A DNA stretch of 30,767 nucleotides from GCA-965745 sp046704525 (GCA_046704525.1 JBJKRS010000141.1:1-30767); one strand, 5' to 3'; shown: positions 16,218 to 23,758, numbered from the stretch's first letter. Numbers and translations: made by a program. The notes: a model not told the origin generated them from the sequence alone.

Positions 16218-17432
16218 ATGATGGACACAGAAGAGGAAAATGAGCAGCCCAGTTTTTCACTAGAGAGTAGTTTCAGGTTTTTGCTCATATCACGTGCCGC
16301 CAGGAGCGTTGGCATTGTATACGTTACACTTTCTCTACCGCTATATCTGCATTTTCTGGGATTTTCACCCTCTGTTATAGGAGCGCTATTGCTTTTAATG
16401 GTAATTTTCTCCGTAGGGCTGTCTTTGTTCCTGGGATTACTCGGTGACAGGATCGGATACAGGATTTCTCTATTGGCTGGAGAGGTTCCGATACTGATCT
16501 CAACCCTGATACTGTTCCATTTCCACGCACTATTGCCAATAGAACTGGCTACCATTATCGGGGGAATAGGCGGTACTCCCGGAGGGCTCCGGGGAGTGTT
16601 TGCGCCAGGCCTCAATGCGCTTGTAGCCAGAAACTGGCCCGATTCGGAGAAAAGGGTGAAACATATGGGCAAGATAATGGGAGTCGGAGCATTTTCAGCT
16701 TTTGGCGGCGCAATTCTCCTCTATTCTCATGGCTATATTGACTCTCTGGTAGGCACTGCTGAAGCATTCAGGGTACTCTACCTGATATCGTTCCTACTGG
16801 GGGTGGTGTCTTTCCTATGCATAATGATGGTAAGGGAAAGGAAGGTACCTAAGAAGAAAAAGGGCATTATTGACAAGAAAAGCGGAAAGTACACGCTGAA
16901 GGTGATGGCATCTAACCTTGTCTACGGTTCCGGGATTGGCTTCTCAATCTCATTGCTGCCGCTGTGGATTGAACTGAGATTTTCAGTAACACCATCCTTT
17001 GTCGGCCTTATTTTCACTTTCTCATATGTAGCAACTGCTGTTGCCTCACTTATGGCAATAAGGGAAATAGACAGACTGCGTTCGCCGATGTGGACTGCAT
17101 CTTTTACCCGAATTATTCAAGGGATCATAATAATAGCATTCGCTCTGTCACCGACGCTTTTTGCGGCCACAGCACTTTATGTGGCTAGGTCTGCATTTGC
17201 TGGTTTCGGTGCGCCGATTAGGACGGCGATAAACGTTAAGGGCATCAGCGAATCCAACTTCGGCATAGCATCAAGCGCACAGGGGATGGCAATAAGGAGC
17301 TCCACTGGCACATCAGCCATATCAGGTTACATGATGGAGTCCACACTCGCGCTTCCTATGGAAATTGGTGGGATACTTCAGCTTCTTGGGGGAATACTAT
17401 ACTACAGGCTCCTTCGCAGGGAAAACAAGTAA
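16218..17432 (+). CDS. Major facilitator superfamily transporter
   Basis: 404 residues with about 12 membrane helices and a basic central loop (RERKVPKKKKGIIDKKSGK, residues about 206-224) that separates the two six-helix halves. The MFS motif A is present in the loop between helices 2 and 3 as GLLGDRIGYR. A GGIGGTPGGLRG stretch follows helix 4. The acidic N-terminus (MMDTEEENEQ) is cytoplasmic. GGGGA lies just before the ATG. The substrate cannot be read from sequence; drug or metabolite efflux is usual for this kind of short MFS protein. Confidence 0.88.
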   Translation: MMDTEEENEQPSFSLESSFRFLLISRAARSVGIVYVTLSLPLYLHFLGFSPSVIGALLLLMVIFSVGLSLFLGLLGDRIGYRISLLAGEVPILISTLILFHFHALLPIELATIIGGIGGTPGGLRGVFAPGLNALVARNWPDSEKRVKHMGKIMGVGAFSAFGGAILLYSHGYIDSLVGTAEAFRVLYLISFLLGVVSFLCIMMVRERKVPKKKKGIIDKKSGKYTLKVMASNLVYGSGIGFSISLLPLWIELRFSVTPSFVGLIFTFSYVATAVASLMAIREIDRLRSPMWTASFTRIIQGIIIIAFALSPTLFAATALYVARSAFAGFGAPIRTAINVKGISESNFGIASSAQGMAIRSSTGTSAISGYMMESTLALPMEIGGILQLLGGILYYRLLRRENK

Positions 17433-17544
17433 GTGCCGCTTTGTGCACCTTGCTCTGCATTTCAGCATCAATATCCTTAAACCTCACCGGTTGTTCCTGA
17501 AATCTGTCCTTGGAATATTGATCCCCGTTTCCGGAGAATAAAAC

Positions 17545-18348
17545 ATGATAGTTGAAGAGAATCTGGTCAAGAAATACAAAGGCGGCTTTACTGCCCTTAA
17601 TGGAATCTCAATGGATCTGAGGGAGCGGGTAACAGCTGTTATTGGAATGAACGGAGCAGGCAAGACGACGCTGGTCAGGATTCTATCAACACAACTTGGG
17701 TTGACTTCGGGTCGGGCTGAGATAGATGGCTTGGATGTAATGCGCGATGTTCAGAAAATAAGGAAAAACATAGTCAGCATACCGCAGGAGGCAGCCCCAA
17801 TTGGCATTCTTACCCCATTTGAGCACGTAAAGCTTTACCTTGTTGGAAGGGGAATGTCAATGGGCGACGCAGAAAGAAATGCGAACCTCTCACTTGAGCA
17901 GCTGGACCTAGACGAGTTCAAGCACAAGCCTTCAGATACTCTGTCAGGAGGCATGAAGAGAAAGGTGTTTGTGGCAATGGCACTCTCTTCCAACGTCGAT
18001 ACTGTCTTCCTGGATGAGCCAACAACAGGGCTTGACCCCTTATCGAGAATGGAAGTGTGGTCTGCGATCAGGCAGCTGGACGGAAAGGTAATTCTTACGA
18101 CACATTACATGGACGAGGCCCAGGAACTTTCAAACGAGGTGGCCATGATTCATGCAGGAAACCTGCTGGAGAAAGGAGATATAAAGAAACTTCTAACAAG
18201 GTTTAACGGGCTCGTCAGAGTGGAAAGCTCCGAACCACAGAAAGGTTCCATACAGATTGGAAGGCTCTTCGTCAATTATGTAAGGGAAGCAGATGCTGAT
18301 AAGTGGTTATTTTCAACAACCATATGTATAACATGTATAACACAATAA
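17545..18348 (+). CDS. Orphan ABC transporter ATPase, probably truncated at the 3' end
   Basis: 267 residues. Walker A GMNGAGKT at 34-41, signature LSGGM at 133-137, Walker B VFLDE at 153-158 followed by PTTGLDP, and switch His187 (TTHYMDEA) make a normal DrrA-type exporter ATPase. The usual C-terminal region of about 50-80 residues breaks off: the last 15 codons are low-complexity and include a perfect 9-nt tandem repeat (18325-18342) that gives CIT-CIT. No permease gene follows; instead a diverged repeat begins about 110 bp downstream. It looks like an ABC operon cut by the neighbouring island. ATPase function may be kept, but a transporter partner is missing here. Confidence 0.85.
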   Translation: MIVEENLVKKYKGGFTALNGISMDLRERVTAVIGMNGAGKTTLVRILSTQLGLTSGRAEIDGLDVMRDVQKIRKNIVSIPQEAAPIGILTPFEHVKLYLVGRGMSMGDAERNANLSLEQLDLDEFKHKPSDTLSGGMKRKVFVAMALSSNVDTVFLDEPTTGLDPLSRMEVWSAIRQLDGKVILTTHYMDEAQELSNEVAMIHAGNLLEKGDIKKLLTRFNGLVRVESSEPQKGSIQIGRLFVNYVREADADKWLFSTTICITCITQ

Positions 18349-18460
18349 TTAATATTATCTAACGTTTGAAGAGGTGATCCCCAATCGTCAGATGTCTAAA
18401 CCTTGTGGGTCATTCATTTCACAATCCAGTTCAGTTATTTTTGGCCCGAGCCCTTTCTGA

Positions 18461-18812
18461 TCACCTTCCTTGTGGCTAGCTGTTCCTCCGTTTCTTCCCT
18501 CTATTCAGGCTTTTCTTTTCCTAATAATATTATTCAAAGATATTGTTTAAATCGTCATTCATTGTATTTGGACAAACTATTACAAAATCTTGAAGCAAAT
18601 TTTCCCTTAAACGCTTTTTACTGTTATTTACGATTATACACCAAAAATATTGCTTGGAGAGTTAATCCAACTTTCTCCCACAATGTAAATTGAAAGAAAC
18701 AACTATTCTCAATCATTTAGTAAATTATAGCATTTTCATATATTGCCGGTTTATCTCATATTACCTTGCGGAGGTTGTCTAGCTAGGTTAAAGGTGATAG
18801 ATTAAGGGTCTG
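18461..18812 (+). repeat. Diverged direct repeat, copy 1 (ends in half tRNA-Leu)
   Basis: Aligns along its length with 19618-19970, with an offset of about 1154 bp and only small gaps. Shared blocks include GGCTTTTCTTTT, AAAAATATTGCTTGGA, TTTCTCCCACAAT, TTTCATATATT and GGTTGTC..AGCTAGGTTAAAGG. Similarity fades after the anticodon region of the tRNA-like part. The open frame at 18403-18693 is not kept in copy 2, so the repeat is non-coding. Confidence 0.8.
18768..18812 (+). pseudogene. Decayed 5' half of a tRNA-Leu gene
   Basis: GCGGAGGTTGTC and AGCTAGGTTAAAGG match the acceptor and D-arm of the intact tRNA-Leu at 19922 almost perfectly. The anticodon region is mutated (GATAGATTAAGGGTC against GATGGATTTAGGGTC), and no variable arm, T-arm or 3' acceptor strand follows. 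It cannot fold into a tRNA. Confidence 0.8.
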
Positions 18813-19001
18813 TCTTACTTCTGGAAGTATTTCTGACTGATTTGTCCAATATTGTGACACCACAATGAACTTGCGAACTAAAGCGGAAATTGGGTAAAAA
18901 ATTAGGCTCCAGGAACTTGCAAAGTATCTTTCATTTAAAGAGTCGTCTTAACATTCCCTGTAAATATGGATCAGAAAATATTATGAACACCAAAAAGTAT
19001 G

Positions 19002-19027
19002 TATATTTAATACACATAATTATGTGT
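19002..19027 (+). promoter_or_regulatory. TATA box and palindromic operator of the toxin-antitoxin operon
   Basis: TATATTTAA at 19002-19010 lies about 20-25 nt upstream of the GTG start at 19026, so the message is probably leaderless. Between them and over the start is the perfect 16-bp palindrome ACACATAATTATGTGT (19012-19027). A site here would block transcription initiation; a ribbon-helix-helix antitoxin dimer would be the expected ligand (autoregulation known from the family, binding here inferred). Confidence 0.6.
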
Positions 19028-19250
19028 GGTAACTCAAAGGATTAACGTAACCTTGCCTGACGATGTATCAGAACTTCTCAAGACCAAGAAGAACAAATCA
19101 GAATATTTGGCCCAAGCAGTCAGGGAAAAAGCCATAAATGACAAAAAGAAAGAAATTATGGAGAAGGCAAGGAAACTAAAGCATTACTACGAGACTGATG
19201 AGGACCTTAATTTCCTAAATACTCTTGATTCCCAAGACTTTGTAGATTGA
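19026..19250 (+). CDS. Ribbon-helix-helix antitoxin
   Basis: 74 residues from a GTG. The N-terminus VTQRINVTLPDDVSELLKTK forms the expected beta strand (RINVTLP) followed by a helix, and KKNKSEYLAQAVREKA fits the second helix, as in CopG/MetJ-like antitoxins. The C-terminal half is charged and ends with acidic residues (DEDLNFLNTLDSQDFVD), the type of tail that wraps around a toxin. The MazF-type gene follows 9 bp downstream. It probably neutralises the toxin and, as a dimer, represses the operon at the palindrome over its start. Confidence 0.85.
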   Translation: MVTQRINVTLPDDVSELLKTKKNKSEYLAQAVREKAINDKKKEIMEKARKLKHYYETDEDLNFLNTLDSQDFVD

Positions 19251-19259
19251 GGGATAGAG

Positions 19260-19601
19260 TTGAAACAGGGAGAAATCTGGCTGGTTAATCTCTCGCCAAC
19301 AGTTGGTGCTGAGATTACCAAGACTAGGCCGTGTGTAATTGTAAGTAGCAATGAAATTGGTATTTTGCCACTGAAGGTAATCGCACCTATAACAGATTAC
19401 AAACCTCATTATGATTCAGTTCCCTGGATGGTTGAGTTGTCTCCAGACGGTTTAAACAGCCTATCCAAGAGTTCAGTTGTAGATTTGTTTCAATTGAGAT
19501 CAGTCTCAAAGATCAGATTAATCAAAAACACAGGAAAGGTTGGAGAGGACAAGTTTCAAAGAATCTTGGAAGCTACGAAGATAATCTTTGGGATCTATTG
19601 A
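19260..19601 (+). CDS. MazF/PemK-family toxin (endoribonuclease)
   Basis: 113 residues, the normal MazF length, with a TTG start 9 bp after the antitoxin stop and a GAGGG ribosome-site-like stretch before it. Family motifs are clear: GEIWLVNLSPTVGAEITKTR at the N-terminus (the conserved G-[ED]-[IV]-[WY] and the K-T-R-P segment with the catalytic-loop Arg), then the PCVIVSSNE strand and VIAPITDY, and finally SSVVDLFQLRSVSKIRL, where MazF has the conserved D-Q-[IL]-[RK] strand. MazF toxins cut single-stranded RNA at short sequences; the target is unknown here. The pair lies between the two repeat copies. Confidence 0.9.
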   Translation: MKQGEIWLVNLSPTVGAEITKTRPCVIVSSNEIGILPLKVIAPITDYKPHYDSVPWMVELSPDGLNSLSKSSVVDLFQLRSVSKIRLIKNTGKVGEDKFQRILEATKIIFGIY

Positions 19602-19617
19602 TCTATAACCTTTCTTA

Positions 19618-19970
19618 TTACCTTCATTTTAGAACTACTCGCTCTTTCTCTCCTTTGTAGGCTTTTCTTTTGCCATATGATATTATCCAAGTGTATTATA
19701 TAAACCGTAATTTACTGGATTTGGGCAAAGTCATGCGAAATCCTGAAGCAAATTTACATTCAGACGTTATTTAGTTTTATTTACAATTATTCAGTAAAAA
19801 TATTGCTTGGAAAGTATATCCTAATTTCTCCCACAATACAAATTGATAGAAGGACCACTTCTTTCTCTTTCAACAATTTTCAGCATCTTTCATATATTCC
19901 CGGTTAATCCCTTATAGCCAGGCGGAGGTTGTCGAGCTAGGTTAAAGGCGATGGATTTAGGGTCCATTCC
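19618..19970 (+). repeat. Diverged direct repeat, copy 2 (runs into intact tRNA-Leu)
   Basis: Partner of 18461-18812. It consists of about 300 bp of A/T-rich non-coding sequence plus the 5' part of the functional tRNA-Leu gene. A TATA-like CATATATT (19891-19898) precedes the tRNA by about 25 bp, and the same box is kept in copy 1 (18737-18744). Confidence 0.8.
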
Positions 19971-20006
19971 CGTAGGGGTTCGTCGGTTCGAATCCGGCCC
20001 TCCGCA
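19922..20006 (+). tRNA. tRNA-Leu, anticodon UAG
   Basis: 85 nt. Acceptor strands GCGGAGG and CCTCCGC pair over 7 bp with discriminator A. The D-arm holds AGCTAGGTTAAAGGC. The anticodon stem ATGGA/TCCAT encloses the loop TTTAGGG, so the anticodon is TAG (reads CUA and probably other CUN codons). There is a long variable arm (stem CCC/GGG, class II), and the T-arm GTCGG-TTCGAAT-CCGGC is canonical. No intron, and no encoded CCA (CTCT follows). It is intact, unlike the half copy at 18768. Confidence 0.95.
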
Positions 20007-20222
20007 CTCTATCCTAGGGATTCCAGCACAATACTCAACGTGCGTCTCTGCTCCGTGGCCAGATTTACGGGATGGGTTTTATCGCATATTGGCGTTTAGA
20101 ATAACACAGGAATGCAAAAGCTAGGGGGCAACGCCAAACAATTATATCTGATAACCTATGATATGACATGAACATCTCAAGTACCTGTTGCTTGCATAGA
20201 AGGCTCATGAGCAGCATTATTG
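20007..20222. other. Intergenic region after tRNA-Leu
   Basis: About 215 bases without a gene. It holds an 8-bp inverted repeat, TTGGCGTT (20089-20096) and AACGCCAA (20130-20137), separated by 33 nt; significance is unclear. Confidence 0.35.
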
Positions 20223-20645
20223 TCAGGTGTTTGACTCCGAAGGAAAAAGCTCATTGATTTTGAAATTCCAGGCGAAGTGCATCATTCCGGCAAGGACAGA
20301 GTCAAAGCTCATTTCATGCCAATGGACTGCTGACCATTTCTCCTTGAGTCGAATGAGTCTATTGAACGTTTCCTCGTTTAGTATTAGATCCCTCGTCTGC
20401 TTTGGATCGGATAGATCATGGTTCATCCCCCTGCAGTAATGCCTGCATTGGTGTGCCCTCATTATGAAATTGCCGAATCCTTCTCCCTTCAGCTTTGGTC
20501 TGTTTGGCCCTATGAAATGATCTATTCTCTTTGAAATGAGCGAGTCGAGTGAGGCCCTTTTCCCATACCAATTGATGTAGGCCTTGCGTATCGCTAAAAG
20601 CTTCTTTTGGGTCTCTTTCCTAATAACAATCTTCTTTTTCTCCAT
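20223..20645 (-). CDS. Protein with two ribbon-helix-helix-like repeats and a central Cys/His motif
   Basis: 140 residues, family not recognised. Residues 6-45 (IVIRKETQKKLLAI then ASLDSLIS) align without gaps to residues 87-126 (LILNEETFNRLIRL then MSFDSVLA), with identical E-T, L and S-x-D-S positions. Each unit resembles the strand-helix-helix of CopG/RHH domains common in archaea, so one chain could form an intramolecular RHH pair. The 40-residue linker carries H65, C67, H69, C71 and H76, a possible metal site. The basic N-terminus MEKKKIVIRK suits DNA binding. Its promoter has four AATATTAY repeats, suggesting autoregulation. It lies in the accessory stretch next to the tRNA and toxin-antitoxin pair. 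Confidence 0.6.
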   Translation of the reverse strand: MEKKKIVIRKETQKKLLAIRKAYINWYGKRASLDSLISKRIDHFIGPNRPKLKGEGFGNFIMRAHQCRHYCRGMNHDLSDPKQTRDLILNEETFNRLIRLKEKWSAVHWHEMSFDSVLAGMMHFAWNFKINELFPSESNT

Positions 20646-20654
20646 TTATTTAGA

Positions 20655-20710
20655 AATATTACTTAAAATAATAATATTATTGTCATTAATATTACTCAAG
20701 ATAATATTAC
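20655..20710 (-). promoter_or_regulatory. Four AATATTAY repeats upstream of the duplicated RHH-like gene
   Basis: Written on the plus strand, AATATTAC or AATATTAT occurs at 20655-20662, 20673-20680, 20688-20695 and 20703-20710. The spacing is 18, 15 and 15 bp. They cover the region 10-65 bp upstream of the ATG at 20645, overlapping the probable TATA box. An operator array for the adjacent protein is the simplest reading; an origin-like iteron set is an alternative. Confidence 0.5.
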
Positions 20711-21006
20711 AGGAGATACACGGCGCTGCTTCCCATTTCGATCTCGCTAAACTGCAGCCGCGAAATAGTTTGTTGTCAAAATCAGCTTGAACAATAAGAG
20801 GAGTAAGGGGGCTGTGAAAAAACGCGCAACGGGGCCGTTATCGATGGTGCATTACGAGACTCAGTGCTATAGGTTGATAAATGATGTGAGAAGCTATGTG
20901 AGCCTGTATTAATGAATAGGCAAGTCTAACCTCAGGTCCTATTTCTTGATTACAAAAACCAATGTATTATTGGTGGATTGCATATTTGACACTATTGAGT
21001 TATTCT
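20711..21006. other. Intergenic region, no supported gene
   Basis: About 300 bases. A 32-codon plus-strand frame at about 20813-20911 (GTG start, KKRATGPLSMVHYETQCYRL) faintly resembles transposase C-terminal ends, but it is too short to call. Confidence 0.35.
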
Positions 21007-21822
21007 TCAACGCTGGAACAGGTTCACAATCAGTTCCATCATCCTGTAAGCCTGCAGGGAGTTCTCGCATTCGTACTTCAGTGTATAGGCGTCAGTTCTC
21101 TCTATCCCTGGGATAAGCTCTGCTGTATCTGCAGTCTGGGTATTCTTGACAACGAATTCGGCTGTAATTGGGGACAGCTTCACCAATTCTGCCTTCCTGA
21201 GATTCTCCGTGACTGCTTTTTTCACCTTCGACCTGAGGTCTTTCTCTATCTGGACAAGTGAAGGACTTATGTTGGAGAACCTGGTGACTGATTCCTTGAG
21301 CCTGGCATATTCAGCCCAGGGGGCCTTTTCGTGGACATCCGCCTCAAGCACCTGATCACCTGCCACGAGAATTACTGGAACATTATGGTGGCTTCCCACC
21401 AGGAGATTGAGGTAGAACTCACTTGCCTTTGCACCGTTTATCCTTATTTCAGAGAAGCATATTCCGCAGTATGTATGGTCAAAGTTAGAGTGAGAGGTCC
21501 CCGCTGCTGCATGATATCCCAGGAATATGGCACCGTCGAATTTCCTGTCCACGCCATACATCATGCTTGTGGGCCTCCTGTTTCCCCTGATCAGGGTAAC
21601 GTATTCCGGAAGCCTCTCGTAATAGATATTTCCCATACCGTCGTGCGAATCTGCAATCCACACCTCATCCACACCGTTCTTGTGAAGCTCGTCGCTTGCC
21701 CAGATTGATACATCTGTCATAATCTGTCTGGCTTCGTTGTATCTGTCTCCCTTCGGGCTCACCTGCTCATCGCTGAAGAGCCCTGGCATTCCTTCGGCAT
21801 CGACGGAAATGTAGATCCTCAT
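21007..21822 (-). CDS. M55-family D-aminopeptidase (DppA-like)
   Basis: 271 residues, close to the length of Bacillus DppA. The zinc ligands fall at the family positions: Asp8 and Glu10 (SVDAEG), His60 (DSHDG), His104 (GYHAAAG) and Glu135 (KASEF), with His116 in FDHTYCG as the likely catalytic residue. Family knowledge: these enzymes release N-terminal D-amino acids, and DppA acts on D-Ala-containing peptides as a cytoplasmic decamer. Substrate here is uncertain, since archaea lack murein. It is third in a likely operon after a threonine synthase-like gene and an MBL-fold gene (40-bp gap). Confidence 0.92.
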   Translation of the reverse strand: MRIYISVDAEGMPGLFSDEQVSPKGDRYNEARQIMTDVSIWASDELHKNGVDEVWIADSHDGMGNIYYERLPEYVTLIRGNRRPTSMMYGVDRKFDGAIFLGYHAAAGTSHSNFDHTYCGICFSEIRINGAKASEFYLNLLVGSHHNVPVILVAGDQVLEADVHEKAPWAEYARLKESVTRFSNISPSLVQIEKDLRSKVKKAVTENLRKAELVKLSPITAEFVVKNTQTADTAELIPGIERTDAYTLKYECENSLQAYRMMELIVNLFQR

Positions 21823-21862
21823 GAAAACATATCTGCAACAGTCATAATAAAGGGTTCTACAA

Positions 21863-22492
21863 TCAAATCATTTCCTGCAGGCCGTTCTTGATGTCATTTC
21901 CATGCCCAGAAAGGAGACCCTTGGCTCCTGTTTTGCGGATTATCTTCTTAAGCACGGTGGAAGTGGCTGCTGAAAGCTTACCCCCCTCATCCGGGAATAT
22001 CCCGGTGGGGAATATGTTCAGAATGCCGTCTATACCCCAGGCAGAGTCCCCGACGATCAGGAAGTCCTCAAAAATGAGTTCCATCTCATCCAGAGCAACC
22101 TCGCCTGGAGGGTGTTCAACATACAGGCGGTGTGCCCTAATTCCAAGTGGAAGTTCAGATTTTTCGCCGTATGTAGGTCCGGAGGGAAAGAAATATTTCT
22201 TCAGGGAAGCCTCACTCCTCTCTTCTCCCCTTACTGTCGTTTCAGGAATGTACAGTGGCACACCGAGAGCGTTTGAAACATGGACACAACCCCTGTAATG
22301 GTTGTAAATTGTCATTATAACTCCCACAGGTTTTCCGAGTATCTTGACGGATTCCACTAGCGTGGAAGTGGCAGGCGGGTCTACAAGAACAATGGAACCG
22401 TCCTTCATGAGCAGGTGTCCAACAATCTGTTCCCCGAACTCGGGGTCAGTAAGGCTCCATCTGTATATCTCCTTTGTAACAGGTTCAAACAT
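21863..22492 (-). CDS. Degenerate metallo-beta-lactamase-fold protein
   Basis: 209 residues from the ATG at 22492; a TTG at 22501 is also possible. MBL-fold landmarks: SIVLVDPPAT (usual DxG strand), TIYNHYRGCVHVSNALGVPL at the HxHxDH site, FLIVGDSAWG (bridging Asp) and LLSGHGND (final His). As in the gene at 5279-5920, the first motif reads T-x-x-[DN]-H-x-R, with the first two His and the Asp-His pair missing. The D of GD and the H of GHG remain, so a single metal or none may bind. It lies 19 bp after the threonine synthase-like stop, in the same operon as the M55 peptidase. Confidence 0.8.
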   Translation of the reverse strand: MFEPVTKEIYRWSLTDPEFGEQIVGHLLMKDGSIVLVDPPATSTLVESVKILGKPVGVIMTIYNHYRGCVHVSNALGVPLYIPETTVRGEERSEASLKKYFFPSGPTYGEKSELPLGIRAHRLYVEHPPGEVALDEMELIFEDFLIVGDSAWGIDGILNIFPTGIFPDEGGKLSAATSTVLKKIIRKTGAKGLLSGHGNDIKNGLQEMI

Positions 22493-22511
22493 GCCAATCA
22501 AGTACGGGGGA

Positions 22512-23729
22512 CTATTTGAGAATTATCCTCTCCCCCGATTCCAGTGTAGGGGCATCAACACTTACTGTGTTCGGGTACTTTATTCCTGAACCGGTATTGA
22601 GGGCCAGGACCTTTTCTCCGGCATCGATCCAGCCTTCCTCCCTCAGCTTCTTTGCCGCTGCAATCGTGGATGCCCCTTCGGGGCACAAGAATTGCCCGTT
22701 GAGTGTTGCAGTCCTCTTCTGATACTTCAGTATCTCGCCATCTGGAATTGCTATTGCAGTTCCTTTTGTCTTGTAGACTGAGTCAAGAACCAGGAAATCT
22801 CCAAGTGCCTTGGGGACGTTTATGCCGAATGCAACAGTCTCTGATCCCTTCCAGAATTCCGATTCGGCCTTCTTCTCTGAAAAAGCCTTGACAATGGGTG
22901 CGCAGCCCTCTGCCTGTACCGATACAAGCCTTGTTGTTATGCTGTCAATGAGATCCATCTCCAAAGCTTCGTTAAGCGCCTTGTATATCCCGATTATGCC
23001 AACCCCTCCACCGGTTGGGTACAATATTACATCCGGCAACTGCCAGTCAAGCTGTTCAAGAAGCTCATAACCCATGGTCTTCTTCCCTTCAAGCCTGTAT
23101 GGCTCCTTCAGAGTCGACACATCAAACAGGTCGTAATCCTTGGAGGCCTGTTTTACGGCGGCGCCTGCGTCATTGATCAGCCCTTTGATCAGAAATAATC
23201 TGGAACCTGTGACATAGCATTCTGCCCTGGCAATCTGTGGTGCGTCGACTGGCATAACTATGTAGGATGATATGCCTGCACGGGCAGCATAGGTGGACCA
23301 AGCTGAGCCAGCGTTTCCATTTGTTGGCATTGAAATACTCTTTATTCCGAGCTCCTTGCATTTTGAGACCCCGACCGAAGCCCCCCTTGCCTTGAAGGTT
23401 CCTGTGGGGAGGAGACCCTCGTCCTTTATCATCAGATTCCTGACTCCCATTTCCTGTCCCAGCCTCTCTGCAGTCACTATTGGAGTCATTCCCTCCCCTA
23501 GTGTTACAACGTTCTTTTCCTGAATAACCGGAAGCACTTCATGATATCTCCAAAGAGAATTGATCCTGCCTGCAATGCCTTTTTTCGTCATTGTCTCTCT
23601 GGCTTTTTCCAGGTCATAAACCGAGAGTAATGGGTAGCCACATTCGCAGGTATTCACAGGTATGTCATGGGGGTAAATTCGGCCACATTTGGAGCATTTG
23701 AGATGTTCGAGAGTAGAGAATTGATCCAT
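22512..23729 (-). CDS. thrC: Threonine synthase-like PLP enzyme
   Basis: 405 residues from the ATG at 23729; the upstream ATG at 23744 falls too close to the TATA box. An N-terminal zinc ribbon (C12, C15, C28, C30: CSKC and CECG) precedes a fold-type II PLP domain with the Schiff-base Lys113 in TGTFKARGA, the substrate loop TNGNAGSAWSTYAARAG and the phosphate-binding glycine loop PTGGGVGIIG. The zinc ribbon and length match archaeal-type threonine synthases, which turn O-phosphohomoserine into threonine. Related enzymes with the same layout include cysteate synthase and threonine dehydratase-like proteins, so the product is not certain. First gene of an operon with an MBL-fold protein and an M55 peptidase. 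Confidence 0.85.
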   Translation of the reverse strand: MDQFSTLEHLKCSKCGRIYPHDIPVNTCECGYPLLSVYDLEKARETMTKKGIAGRINSLWRYHEVLPVIQEKNVVTLGEGMTPIVTAERLGQEMGVRNLMIKDEGLLPTGTFKARGASVGVSKCKELGIKSISMPTNGNAGSAWSTYAARAGISSYIVMPVDAPQIARAECYVTGSRLFLIKGLINDAGAAVKQASKDYDLFDVSTLKEPYRLEGKKTMGYELLEQLDWQLPDVILYPTGGGVGIIGIYKALNEALEMDLIDSITTRLVSVQAEGCAPIVKAFSEKKAESEFWKGSETVAFGINVPKALGDFLVLDSVYKTKGTAIAIPDGEILKYQKRTATLNGQFLCPEGASTIAAAKKLREEGWIDAGEKVLALNTGSGIKYPNTVSVDAPTLESGERIILK

Positions 23730-23750
23730 GAGTATCGATAACATGATATA

Positions 23751-23758
23751 TTATAAAT
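23751..23758 (-). promoter_or_regulatory. TATA box for the thrC-like operon
   Basis: Minus-strand ATTTATAATA-like box with centre near 23754, 25 nt upstream of the ATG at 23729. This predicts a leaderless transcript and supports that start. Confidence 0.5.

Noticed and set aside
18403..18693. Plus-strand open frame of 96 codons
   Set aside because: It lies mostly in repeat copy 1, and the matching sequence in copy 2 is broken by stops, so it is chance.
20868..20905. Sequence around AATGATGTGAG considered as a C/D box guide RNA
   Set aside because: The C-box is imperfect and no matching D and D' boxes at proper spacing were found.
20813..20911. Short frame resembling a transposase C-terminal end
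   Set aside because: Only about 32 codons, no terminal inverted repeats, no other transposase part nearby; the resemblance is too weak to call.
21912..21927. GGAGACC-CTT-GGCTCC, similar to the shared terminator motif
   Set aside because: It lies inside the MBL-fold coding sequence and encodes conserved residues near GLLSGHG; no T-tract follows.
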